Assembly: GCA_013122435.1 (NCBI GenBank)
Contig: WYDT01000002.1
Span: forward strand, 434,001 to 498,000
DNA length: 64,000 bases
Source of the DNA: Chloroflexi bacterium AL-N1
GTDB taxonomy: Bacteria; Chloroflexota; Chloroflexia; Chloroflexales; Roseiflexaceae
Direction of reading: 5' to 3'
Part shown: piece by piece, positions 55,442-63,825 of the stretch
Layout: each line of letters starts with the position of its first letter
Position numbering within the stretch: position 1 is the first letter of the stretch
Program-made: the position numbers and the translations under genes
The notes under the pieces: model-generated
Databases searched by the model: none
Told to the model about the DNA's origin: nothing
The model's input: the letters and a program-made list of their open reading frames with translations, nothing else

Positions 55442-56220
55442 TCATGGTTGTATATGCCTGGCGTAGCACTGCTGCAACGGCATGTGGAGGGCGTCCAAGC
55501 AGGGATCGAGCGTTGGTGTGACTGGAGCAAATCGGCCTTCGTGCATGGCGACAAAGCCACTCAGAATCATGCCAGCCCCCTCCTCTGACATGCCTGCTTG
55601 GATCAGTCGATCCCAATAGATTGCATCAGAAATGATGTGACGTTCGGTCGGCTGTCGCATTATGCTTTGCAGTTGTTCGCTCATCTTATGTAATCGTGAG
55701 TGCCTCTAGTCTGGTGAGGTCAAGTATCTCATTAATATAGCCACCATGCATCAACAGGTGAGCAGTTGCGTCGGCCAGATCGTGTCGTGTGACATAGGCT
55801 ACTGGCGCATCTTCCGGTAATTCAATGGGTTGGTTGTGAAACGCGTTGGCAATCAGCATGGGTACTGGTTCGGCATAGATGTTGTTCCGCAGAATAGTAT
55901 AGGGTATGTCCGACTCTTGCAGATAGGCTTCGGTGTGGGCGTGGTCCGCTACCACGTGGCAGGTAGCGGTGGCATCTGGATTACTCAAACTCGTATATAA
56001 GACATGGTCCACACCCGTTTTCTGTGCCGCATCAATAGCATTACGATGGAGCAGCACCCGGTCGGGACCAGGGTTGTCGGTAGAAATGAGTAGGAGTCGT
56101 CGGGCCTGTGCAAATGCCTCCTGTAAGCTCGCGGGATCGCGAAAATCACCAACATACACGAGGCTTTCCTTTAACCGCAGATTGTAATTTTGCGGCAGTA
56201 TCAACGGTAGATCAGGATGG
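55442..56220 (-). pseudogene. NmrA-family NAD(P)H:quinone oxidoreductase relic
   Basis: The minus strand encodes YVGDFRDPASLQEAFAQARRLLLISTDNPG, VDHVLYTSLSNPD, HTEAYLQESDIPYTILRNNIYAE and YVTRHDLADATAHLL, the QdoR/NmrA-like Rossmann protein order. The N-terminal dinucleotide motif is missing. At 55684 a frameshift separates LEALTIT-stop from the C-terminal piece (SEQLQSIM...AGMSEEGAGMILSGFVAMHEGRFAPVTPTL). Both ends are therefore damaged. A divergent HxlR relic lies next to it, the usual regulator of such genes. Confidence 0.75.
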
Positions 56221-56269
56221 TTGTCCTCTCCGGGACATTCTGGATCGTATAGGCGATAAGTGAAGTGTT

Positions 56270-56574
56270 TTGATTGTGATCTATTTGAGTGAGGACATCC
56301 ATCGTTTTGGGGTGTTGTGCTGCCGTATTGAGGGCATTTCACAGCGCATGTCAGCAGAAAAACTGCGTCAACTCGAACGAGATGGCTTAGTACAGCGGAC
56401 AGCCTATCCTGAAATGCCGATCCGTGTCGAATATACGCTTACAGGGTTGGGGAAACTTTGATTCCGCCGATTCACACGCTGGCAGCCTGGGCAACCCAAT
56501 ATCGGAGTGAGATGCAGCGTGCGCGTGTACGCTATGATTATATGCAGATATCATCAGACATTCGTGTGCCATGA
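56270..56574 (+). pseudogene. HxlR-family regulator relic
   Basis: The plus strand reads LSEDIHRFGVLCCRIEGISQRMSAEKLRQLERDGLVQRTAYPEMPIRVEYTLTGLGK, which is the HxlR winged helix without its first ~30 residues. A frameshift near 56455 leads into LIPPIHTLAAWATQYRSEMQRARVRYDYM, the family's C-terminus. HxlR proteins often control divergent quinone-oxidoreductase genes, and that pair is seen here in broken form. Confidence 0.75.
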
Positions 56575-56669
56575 TCATCTGACTGAAAAAAACCAGCAAT
56601 GCAGTTTACGACGGTTTTGTAGCGAGCGATAGGGGTTGTTCATGTATGTGTGGCAGTGCCAGAACACGA

Positions 56670-58184
56670 TCAAAGTGTGTATGGTATTGCTCGTCGCCAT
56701 GCATAATCATAATGATTAGTTTTGTCGTACAGTATTGTAAAAATATGCTCCATTATCACCGCTTTGCGGGCACTATCCACATGAGCTAGTGGTTCATCGA
56801 AGATATAATGGTCGGCCTCTTTTAATCGCGTGAGTATGACCTGGACCTTTTTCTTTTCTCCTTCAGAAAGATCATCCAGTATTTCACGGTCCACTATATC
56901 CTGTAAGCCAAACGCAGCAATTAACTGAGTATAGCGTTGTGGCTGTGCTAGTGTTAGGGTATCGTATTGAACATGTTCGGCGATGGTACCAGGCATGAAA
57001 GGGTGTTCACATGGCACTGATTGCTTTAATACCCGGTTGTCGTATGATGCCATGTTGTGGTGCTAAAAGCCCACTCATCACGAGGGCTAAGGTCGATTTG
57101 CCACACCCGTTTGGAGCGACGATTAAACATTTTTCCCGAGGACGAATCTCGAGATGGATGTTGTGTAGGATCGTATGGTGCGGGTACCCGAGTGGTGCAT
57201 TGGCAAGACTAAAGGTGGTATGGCTTTGAGGGTGGCAGGGTTGTGCCATGTGCTCAAACTCTGTCATGCGTTCAGCATACCCGGTCACTTTAGCTGCATT
57301 CGACCAGACCGCAATCAGATTATTCGCTGCGCCTATTAACTTCCAGAAAGCACCCATAAAGCCCATCAGAACGCCGATAGTCAATGACCTGGTCACTACG
57401 ACAAACCCCGCCGCAATGAGGACGATGGCTTCGGCAAATGACAGGGTGATAGTACTTGAGGTCTGATAAATCCCCGTACGTTTCACGCGGGCGAATACCA
57501 CAGTAAGATACTGAGCAAGCTGATCAGCGATCTTATGCTGCACCGTCTGAGTAAGCTGGAAAACATTGACCGTTTTATAGGCACGCACAGAAGCTGTCAC
57601 TACGTGCCGGACCTGAGCTTCTTGTTCTTGCTCCTCTTGTGATTTTGTTTGATCCGGCTACGAAAAGTGGTTGATATGTAATATAGCATGGGAACAATGA
57701 ACAAAAGAAAGAGGGTCAATTCCCACGAAAGATAAAGGGATACCAGCAATGCTGCGATACAGATCAGGCTATAGACGTGCATTTGTATGACCATGTCAAC
57801 GGCTTCGGACGCAATCGTCGCTGGTTCATCATAGACTCGTGAAAGCATGTAGCCACTATCGTGATCAACGATGTGCTGATAGGGCCTTGTGTAATAGTAC
57901 GCAACCATTTTCAAGGTCAGATGCTGTGTAATACGGTTTTTGAGCTTTTGCATGAGGATGGTCTGAAGAAAAAAGACCAACCAAATACCTGCACCGAAGA
58001 AGACAAATACGATAGAAACCACGACACATCCGGTGTGATTGCGCTCAAGTAACCCTTCATCAAATAAATATTTGATCAGCACGGGATCGACAATCGTAAA
58101 TACGACATGGCCAGCAATACTGATCAGGAGCACTATCAGAAAGAATGGTTGTTGTGTCGCAACCACCCGTAAAAGCTGTTTCAT
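56670..58184 (-). pseudogene. ABC exporter (fused membrane and ATPase domains), frameshifted
   Basis: Three overlapping minus-strand frames form one exporter. 58184-57600: membrane domain (MKQLLRVVATQQPFFLIVLLISIAGHVVF...). 57600-57007: VTASVRAYKTVNVFQLTQTV, more helices and Walker A APNGCGKSTLALVMSG. 57053-56670: EHPFMPGTIAEHV, signature LSEGEKKKVQ and Walker B YIFDEPLAHVD. Frameshifts near 57640 and 57020 break it. It lies beside a lanthipeptide-synthetase-like relic and may have exported the peptide product. The C-terminal H-loop region is also degraded. Confidence 0.75.
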
Positions 58185-58238
58185 AACGCATCCTGTTTCG
58201 CGATCAGGTCCAATGAAGGATAGAGTTGGGCATCAAAA

Positions 58239-59342
58239 TTATAAAACAAGCGGCCCTTCGGCTGTTGTAAGCGGTGCATAATCATCGATCAAACGAAGCA
58301 ATTCCTCACCGGGAAACACCCAGCCTTCTGGTCGTTTGACTGCAAACAGATCAAGATGAGTTTCCAGGGATTGGGCATGGAATAGGTATGCGAACTCATC
58401 CGTAAATACATACATGTCGAGCAGAAACTCGCCAATGCCACTTAGACCCACAAACTGACCAAGAGAGACCATGTATTTCACTATGTTATAATTTGCGTCT
58501 TTGACGGCCAGTTTCCGGTACCGATCGTCGTGTAAGAGTGTCGCAAAGCGAATAAGCGCACTGCCAATCCCAGCGTTGCCATAACGCCAGTACAGCGATC
58601 ATAATGGGCTATCGGATCGATACCAGACTATATACGTATCTGCTGTGATAGCCTGCGAGATTTCGTACTCCATCCCCACAATGGCATAATCCACATAGAC
58701 CTGGTTTTTGGTATAGTGATATAAATATAAGAGAAATAAGGCGATACCAGTTGTGCCGTGGGCAAAACTATGATAGATAAAGCCATCAGGTGCTTGCCAG
58801 TGATAGCCAACCTCTGCTGGACGTGCCTGTGTTATTAAATGCTTCCCTGCTGCACAGGTCTGCTCTAGATACATGTCGTTTTGTGTTTTGGTGTACAAGT
58901 AGAGACTGGTAAGCCCTCATCCGGTAGATCCGTAGAAGAGATCGTCGCTTGCGTAGCGTAGGGGAGACTCATAGGCTTGCTGCATGGTGTGTTCTGACTC
59001 TGCCGGGAAGCCTAATTCCGCTAATCACCATGCGATACCGCTTAACCCCACAAAGAGACCCGGCGGATAATTCTGAATATCTGTGTGATGCTGAAGGTCC
59101 CGATCGACCATGTATGTAGGTATCGCCACCTGGCGTTCATGGAGGTACAGTAAAATTCCCAGTGCACCATAGGCCAGATTGAGAGGGTTCGTGGTAAACA
59201 TGCGATAATCTGCAGGCCAGAGTCGGTCGTCGTGATCAGGTGTTGCAGTATACAGGATGTAGTCGTCCTAAGGGAACACTCTAAGTAGTTGTTTGGACTG
59301 TTTTACGGTGTTGGCATGGTTGGTATTGACGATCATAGGGAT
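58239..59342 (-). pseudogene. LanC-like cyclase domain (class III/IV lanthipeptide synthetase) with in-frame stops
   Basis: One minus-strand frame runs ~365 codons with LanC-type barrel sequence: NLAYGALGILLYLHE, PPGLFVGLSGIAW, LAELGFPAESEH, SDDLFYGSTG, GLTSLYLYTKT, FIYHSFAHGTTGIALFLLYLY, YWRYGNAGIGSALIRFATLL and FVGLSGIGEFLLDMYVF. It is cut by TAG at 59268-59270 and TGA at 59025-59027, 58917-58919 and 58599-58601, but by no frameshift. The zinc-ligand cysteines of class I/II LanC are not seen, as in LanKC proteins. The kinase and lyase parts are missing upstream. The pair with the broken ABC exporter suggests a dead lanthipeptide cluster. Confidence 0.7.
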
Positions 59343-59494
59343 GATCCATACAATACCGACGCTAATCTATGGTTTGAAACCAGGGTGTTGTGCCAATCTC
59401 TCTCATATGGGAACCACCTAAATGTTGACATACGGTTTGCCACATTATGCGTAGTATAAGAGGTTGTAGACGTATATATTATTTGGAGGATTTT

Positions 59495-59719
59495 GTGATT
59501 AAAGCATTACACCAACTTAATGTCACATCGGACATGGCGTACATCGCTGCGATGGCTTCGATCGTCCTGAGTATCGTCGCGTGGTTTACTCGTCGGGGGG
59601 ATAATCTCGATCAGGCAGAACGCTTAGGCATCTTCATTGGATTGTGGGCACCCACGCTGGCGATCTTTGGGCGGGCACTGGAGGACCAAGAGCGTACCGT
59701 TAACCTGAAAATAGATTAA
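59495..59719 (+). CDS. Small two-helix membrane protein of unknown function
   Basis: 74 residues from GTG 59495, which lies 4 bases after GGAGGA. Two membrane helices: YIAAMASIVLSIVAWFTRR and RLGIFIGLWAPTLAIFGRAL. No family recognised. A strong hairpin terminator follows, so it is a complete single-gene unit that survived among relics. Confidence 0.6.
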   Translation: MIKALHQLNVTSDMAYIAAMASIVLSIVAWFTRRGDNLDQAERLGIFIGLWAPTLAIFGRALEDQERTVNLKID

Positions 59720-59750
59720 CGATACGCAGATTCCATTTATCGATACCAGC

Positions 59751-59783
59751 GGAGGTTCAGAAACAAGCGTTTCTTGAACCTCC
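59751..59783 (+). terminator. Strong hairpin after the small membrane protein gene
   Basis: GGAGGTTCAGAAAC (59751-59764) pairs with GTTTC-T-TGAACCTCC (59769-59783), 14 pairs with one bulged T and an AAGC loop. The following 59784-60060 stretch shows nothing further. Confidence 0.65.
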
Positions 59784-60060
59784 TTAAACTATGTTTTGCG
59801 TATTTTACGTGAGGATTCTAAAAAAATCAGATCATGAAATGTCTAAACAGCTTGGATTAGATTATGGGTCTTGTCGAGGGTGAAAGAGGATCGACCACTT
59901 ATTGCAGACACACGACCACACAGAACACTTGGTACACGACGAAACCAATCTTTAACCCTCAGGAAGCTGAAGCATTTAATCTTGTTTCCCATTCAAATCG
60001 CCTCAACGTACAGAACCCTGGCAGTGTGTATCCCACCGTTAGCTCCGGCACGCTGAAAAA

Positions 60061-60261
60061 TTACTCCTGCTCAATCTGCTTGACACGCCCCACTTGCCCA
60101 TCTGTAAGGCGCACCTTGATACCATGCGGATGGCTGGTTGATTTCGTCAGAATATCCTTGACGATTCCTTCGGTGAGATTGCCGGTACGCTGATCCTGCT
60201 TGAGTACAATGGAAACTTTCATGCCTGGTCGAATGCTGCTACGGTTGCGTCCATCGGTCAT
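60061..60261 (-). CDS. ywbE: YwbE family protein
   Basis: 66 residues with the family pattern RSSIRPGMKVSIVLKQDQRTGNLTEGIVKDILTKSTSHPHGIKVRLTDGQVGRVK. Small, basic, KOW-like beta protein; function unknown, likely RNA- or protein-binding. AAGGAGG lies 9 bases upstream of the ATG. Apart from this gene, 59784-60572 appears to lack genes. Confidence 0.88.
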   Translation of the reverse strand: MTDGRNRSSIRPGMKVSIVLKQDQRTGNLTEGIVKDILTKSTSHPHGIKVRLTDGQVGRVKQIEQE

Positions 60262-60572
60262 AGGGTGCGTCCTCCTTAAGGTGCTTTAGTGCATTGTCAG
60301 ACCATGTTAACAGATATATATTGCGTTGTTTGCGGACCCTTAGCTCCACCTTGTGTAAACTTGATATTTGGTGGGCAGACCCAGGTATCACCGACATATG
60401 TTTAACACAGATGCATTTATAGTACACACAGAGTATATGTAGGGGGTTGTTTAACAAACGTGCGAGGAGTGGCCACGCCAGCGCTACGTGAAAGCAACCT
60501 GGTCATCGTTGCCGTTCTGGCAGGATAATGAAACCTACATCTCGGAAAAACGAATACCCATAAGGAGTAGGT

Positions 60573-61082
60573 TTGCTGAAACAGCAATGGGATATCGATG
60601 AACTCATCGCACACTTTACCTTCGTACCCCCGGAAATTGCATGGCTCGGCGAGAATGCGGATCACAATCATCTTGGCAAAGCAACCGCATTGAAATGGTT
60701 TCAGCATGAGGGGCGCTTCCCTGAACGTAGCGCAGACATCCCCCCTGCTATCGTCGTGCACATTGCCCAGCAATTGGGATTGCCACCAGCAGCGTTATCC
60801 CGTTACGATGGGCACGGCCGGCGGGCCCGTGCCCATAAACGAGCGTTTCGCGCACTCTATGGCTTTCGCCGTGCGACCAGGACCGATCAAGTGGCCTTGC
60901 GTACGTGGCTGGTTGCGGAAGTGTTGCCACACGAACATCGCCCGCTCTATCTGGAACAACTCGTCGAGCAGCGGTTGCACCAACGCCACATTGAGCCACC
61001 GACCCAAGGACAGCTCGCACGGTTGGCCAGCGTCAGCCAGGACCTCCCCAGAGCAACGAGGAGGAGCACAGAACGGCGGTAG
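60573..61082 (+). pseudogene. Tn3-family transposase N-terminal fragment (DUF4158)
   Basis: The frame, with TTG start and AAGGAG upstream, encodes DIDELIAHFTFVPPEIAWL, DHNHLGKATALKWFQHEGRFPERSADIPPAIVVHIAQQLGLPPAAL and LARLASVSQ, the DUF4158 start of Tn3-type transposases. Only ~160 of ~1000 residues remain; the frame ends in a basic tail where a GC-rich island begins. No complete terminal inverted repeat was identified; a GGGGG run near 60442 could be a remnant of one end. Confidence 0.75.
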
Positions 61083-61224
61083 CCTCGGGGGCGATCCGCG
61101 CTCCACCCGCCCACCCTCTACGCGGGTGCCCCCACTCGGCCACCGCCCCGCTTGCGCGACACCCCAGCCGGAGAGGACATGCACAAAAGGCCGAGACGCC
61201 CCGCAGGACGCCCCGGCCACCGCG

Positions 61225-61527
61225 CTAGAGCCAGGAGGACACCGGCACCGACACGACCCACAACGCCCCACGCCGACGCACCACCGGCGGGACCACGCCA
61301 AACAAGCCCGGACAGGCCTGCGCGAAGGACACCGCCGAGGCCCACACACCAAACACACACCAGGCCACCAGACCGGACGGTGCCCGACGCGACGCGGCCA
61401 CGGCCACGCCCACAGCACCACCACCCCACGCACGCGGAGCGACAGCAGACAACGCCCGACCACACCGACACTGAAACGAACCCCAACCAGCCCCACAGGG
61501 ACAACAGGGAGCAGCAAAACGAGACAT
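61225..61527 (-). CDS. Cys-rich small protein in the GC-rich island
   Basis: 100 residues starting at ATG 61527 behind GGAGG (minus strand, 61538-61534; 6-base spacing). The start MSRFAAPCCPCGAGWGSFQCRCGRAL has CC-P-C and C-R-C words like a small zinc ribbon, followed by a hydrophobic, Val/Ala/Gly-rich stretch (GLVAWCVFGVWASAVSFAQACPG). Codon use is unlike that of the surrounding genes. It is supported by the ribosome site and the cysteine pattern only; it could be composition noise. Confidence 0.35.
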   Translation of the reverse strand: MSRFAAPCCPCGAGWGSFQCRCGRALSAVAPRAWGGGAVGVAVAASRRAPSGLVAWCVFGVWASAVSFAQACPGLFGVVPPVVRRRGALWVVSVPVSSWL

Positions 61528-61594
61528 AACAAACCTCCGAGACGAAAGCGAGAACGAAGCACCACGGCACAGCGCCGCAGCACAATGGAGGTAC

Positions 61595-61653
61595 ACGGGC
61601 TGAGCGGCAAGGCCGAGCGTCAGCGAGCATCGTTTAGCCTTGCGCCAGCCCGT
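61595..61653. repeat. Imperfect dyad near the right edge of the island
   Basis: ACGGGCTG (61595-61602) pairs with CAGCCCGT (61646-61653), and inside it GCAAGGC (61607-61613) with GCCTTGC (61637-61643). It could be a terminator-like or single-strand transposon-end hairpin. Confidence 0.45.
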
Positions 61654-61678
61654 ACACTGGTGCAAGCTGCGGCTGATC

Positions 61679-61723
61679 TATGAAATATCCATAAAATAAG
61701 TCTTATTTAGTTGATATTTCATA
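61679..61723. repeat. AT-rich cruciform at the island boundary
   Basis: TATGAAATATC (61679-61689) pairs perfectly with GATATTTCATA (61713-61723); between them TAAAATAAG and CTTATTTA also pair with one bulge. It sits where the GC-rich island gives way to AT-rich DNA. The rest of 61724-61964 has no gene. Confidence 0.55.
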
Positions 61724-61964
61724 ATATTAAATTTATAAAAGTTATTTCTATATACCATTCACTGTTGTAGTATGTGTTTGAGAGGTTGAAGTCATAGCTT
61801 TCTTTCTTATTCCAAACACCTCATCATTTCCATATTATCGTTCCAGTCTTTTCATCTCATTCACAACCGTTCGTTGGTACCGCTATGTCGGGCTGTATTC
61901 GGGAATGTCGTCGATAGTCTAGGAACTATTCTCTTTGTATGGTCGTCACTGTAGGGAGGACTCT

Positions 61965-62543
61965 ATGAAACGATGGTCTGTTCGCCATGTCCCACAATTG
62001 TTCGCGGCTACCTTGCTTCTTATTGGTATAGTGGCCTTTACCACGGCTCCAAGAGAGACATTTGCGGGATCTAAGTATCTAGGAGTTTCTTTGTATGGGC
62101 AGGAGCAATCTAACTGGTGTTGGGCTGCTGCTAACAAAATGATTATGAATTGGCACGGAACATCAGCATCACAATGCGCTATTGTCGATAAGGTGTTTAG
62201 TGGTTGCCCCAATCAAGGAGCATACTTACATGAAGCTGCATCTGCGCTCCGTAGCTATGGATTCAATGCTGATGAATGGAACGGTTGGCTAGGGGCAAAG
62301 ACAGTTGTACAAGAACTTGATGCAGGTCGTCCATTTTACGTTCATTGGAACTGGAGTAGCGGTGGTGCTCATGCAGTCGTTGTTCGAGGATATAACTCAA
62401 ACTCCTCTGGGTCAGCAGCAACGGTGTACTATGCTGATCCATTACCTCTAAATAGGGGACGTTTTGCTTCTTTATCCTATGATGACTTTGTTGATAATGG
62501 AACTCACGAGTGGGTTAAGACCATCTGGGATATTCGTGATTAA
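61965..62543 (+). CDS. Secreted papain-like cysteine protease (C39/C70-like)
   Basis: 192 residues. A signal peptide (LFAATLLLIGIVAFTTAPRETFAG) is followed by a compact papain-like domain: catalytic Cys52 in QSNWCWAAANKM, His136 in GGAHAVVVRGY and Asp158 in YYADPLP. The NWCWAA start is typical of AvrRpt2-like or C39-like peptidases. Start at ATG 61965 is set by GGGAGGA. It is exported and mature, with four more Cys/Trp-rich spots. The next gene on the same strand is also secreted. Confidence 0.85.
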   Translation: MKRWSVRHVPQLFAATLLLIGIVAFTTAPRETFAGSKYLGVSLYGQEQSNWCWAAANKMIMNWHGTSASQCAIVDKVFSGCPNQGAYLHEAASALRSYGFNADEWNGWLGAKTVVQELDAGRPFYVHWNWSSGGAHAVVVRGYNSNSSGSAATVYYADPLPLNRGRFASLSYDDFVDNGTHEWVKTIWDIRD

Positions 62544-62583
62544 TGTCAACCTCAATTTTAGCCATTACTAAGGGAGAAGTACT

Positions 62584-63279
62584 ATGATGAAGCAATTCCT
62601 GACTGTATCAGCAGCGATTATGGGAGTAGTTCTGATCGTAGCAGCCTTGCAAGGGCGGCAATCAATCACCACACCAGCTGTCGCATCTGAACCCCCTGAA
62701 ATCGCTGCACAAAATGATTTACCAAATCTGATTGAGCAAATTCAGTTTACTGCCCAGGATTTTGGTTTTGCCAATGAGGAAGAAGTTACCGGGATTACGC
62801 TAGGGCAACCCTACGAACTGTACGATCTTGATTATCAAAATGCGGCTCAGTTTACGCCGGACATGCAAGCAGAGCAATTGCTTGCGCCTACTTACCGTTG
62901 GGAATTTCCAGTGCTGCTGAACGGAGAAGCGAAAGGGATGGCAACTCTTGGTCCCCAGGATGACAGTTTACGGTTTGTTGGTTTCTCTGCTGACCCTTGG
63001 TTAGCACAAAGTGTGGTGGATTTTCAAGCCAAACATGATCAAGCAGGAGAAGAGGGTACGGTGAAGTTATTCCGAGTCTTTCCAACGTATACCAATTTTG
63101 CCTTAATTCAACATAATGAGCAGACCAATGTCACACTGCTGCCCGAAGAAGAGCTTGGCACAGAAAGAGCACTCTTAAACAACATTAATGCCAGCCAAAC
63201 GTATGAACTCAAAGAGGTTATTCCGCAGATTGTACAGGAATTGACAGAATTAGGTCAAATGGCACCAACTGAGGAGTAA
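62584..63279 (+). CDS. Secreted or membrane-anchored protein of unknown function, partner of the protease
   Basis: 231 residues: N-terminal hydrophobic segment (FLTVSAAIMGVVLIVAALQG), an Ala/Pro linker and a soluble domain with no recognised motif (LYDLDYQNAAQF, YRWEFPVLLNGEAKGMATL). AGGGAGA precedes ATG 62584; the gap to the protease gene is only 40 bases, so both are likely in one operon. It may be a substrate, inhibitor or chaperone of the protease; this is inference from position. A strong terminator follows. Confidence 0.65.
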   Translation: MMKQFLTVSAAIMGVVLIVAALQGRQSITTPAVASEPPEIAAQNDLPNLIEQIQFTAQDFGFANEEEVTGITLGQPYELYDLDYQNAAQFTPDMQAEQLLAPTYRWEFPVLLNGEAKGMATLGPQDDSLRFVGFSADPWLAQSVVDFQAKHDQAGEEGTVKLFRVFPTYTNFALIQHNEQTNVTLLPEEELGTERALLNNINASQTYELKEVIPQIVQELTELGQMAPTEE

Positions 63280-63412
63280 TTGTACAATGTGGTGTGCTCG
63301 AGCAGCCATGCGACTGACCACACCACCACTATGAAGTACCTTTTCACTCTAGCGGACTTCAAACTCGAATTGTTGCAAATAAACCATCAATAACACTCAG
63401 CAACAATAATTT

Positions 63413-63447
63413 AGACCAGGTGAGCTTAGGGCTGACCTGGTCTTTTT
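63413..63447 (+). terminator. Rho-independent terminator of the protease operon
   Basis: AGACCAGGT (63413-63421) pairs perfectly with ACCTGGTCT (63435-63443) and runs into TTTTT. Confidence 0.85.
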
Positions 63448-63508
63448 GCATCTATTGGACCAAACAACCCCATGCACCTGCGGTTTCATAAGGTTTGCTA
63501 TGGTTTAA

Positions 63509-63537
63509 TTGTGTTTTATCGTGTTATCGTGTAAGAT
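63509..63537 (+). promoter_or_regulatory. Promoter with tandem octamer before the HTH gene
   Basis: TTGTGT (63509-63514), 17-base spacer, TAAGAT (63532-63537). The spacer contains two adjacent copies of TTATCGTG (63516-63531), a likely operator. The ATG is 9 bases after the -10 box, so the mRNA may be leaderless. Confidence 0.5.
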
Positions 63538-63546
63538 ATACCAACT

Positions 63547-63825
63547 ATGAAGATGTATCGTTTTAGAGACACAGCCAAAGATCAGATCGAGCGCTCCGGC
63601 CACAGCCAGGCTGACATCGCACGGATCGCCAAATACGACTATCGTGAGATGAATAAACGCCTCTTGCGGGGTGGGAATGTGCGTCCAGCCACAGCGAATC
63701 GGATCGCCCGCGCCTATTCAGAGGTGGCACACGTGAGTCATGACCACGCGTTGCAGCTGCTCTTCGAGGAAATCACCGTTGAACGTGCCGAGCGACCTTC
63801 GCTGGCTACCAGCGAGCCCCGCTGA
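63547..63825 (+). CDS. Small XRE-like DNA-binding protein
   Basis: 92 residues. A helix-turn-helix of the XRE type is visible in SGHSQADIARIAKYDYREMNKRLLRGGNVRPATANRIARAYSEV. The C-terminal part is acidic. No metabolic context. The tandem repeat in its own promoter suggests autoregulation. No ribosome site precedes the ATG, in keeping with a leaderless mRNA. Confidence 0.65.
   Translation: MKMYRFRDTAKDQIERSGHSQADIARIAKYDYREMNKRLLRGGNVRPATANRIARAYSEVAHVSHDHALQLLFEEITVERAERPSLATSEPR

Larger units (their letters stand above)
61083..61690. other. GC-rich, strand-asymmetric island
   Basis: From ~61083 to ~61690 the plus strand is very rich in C and A and poor in T; GC content is far above the flanks, and it ends abruptly at AT-rich DNA. 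Long open frames on both strands here are a by-product of the composition. One frame with a ribosome site (61225-61527) is listed separately. Origin foreign or satellite-like; not identified. Confidence 0.6.

Noticed and set aside
59864..60193. 109-codon plus-strand frame antisense to ywbE
   Set aside because: It overlaps the conserved YwbE gene on the other strand and has no family features.
60436..60480. Left terminal inverted repeat of the Tn3 element
   Set aside because: A GGGGG start is present but the expected 38-bp end with a conserved inner edge could not be recognised, and no right end was found.
60795..61683. Long overlapping frames on both strands (up to 325 codons) in the GC-rich island
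   Set aside because: Stop codons are rare there because of composition. Only one frame has a ribosome site and a cysteine pattern, and even that is uncertain.
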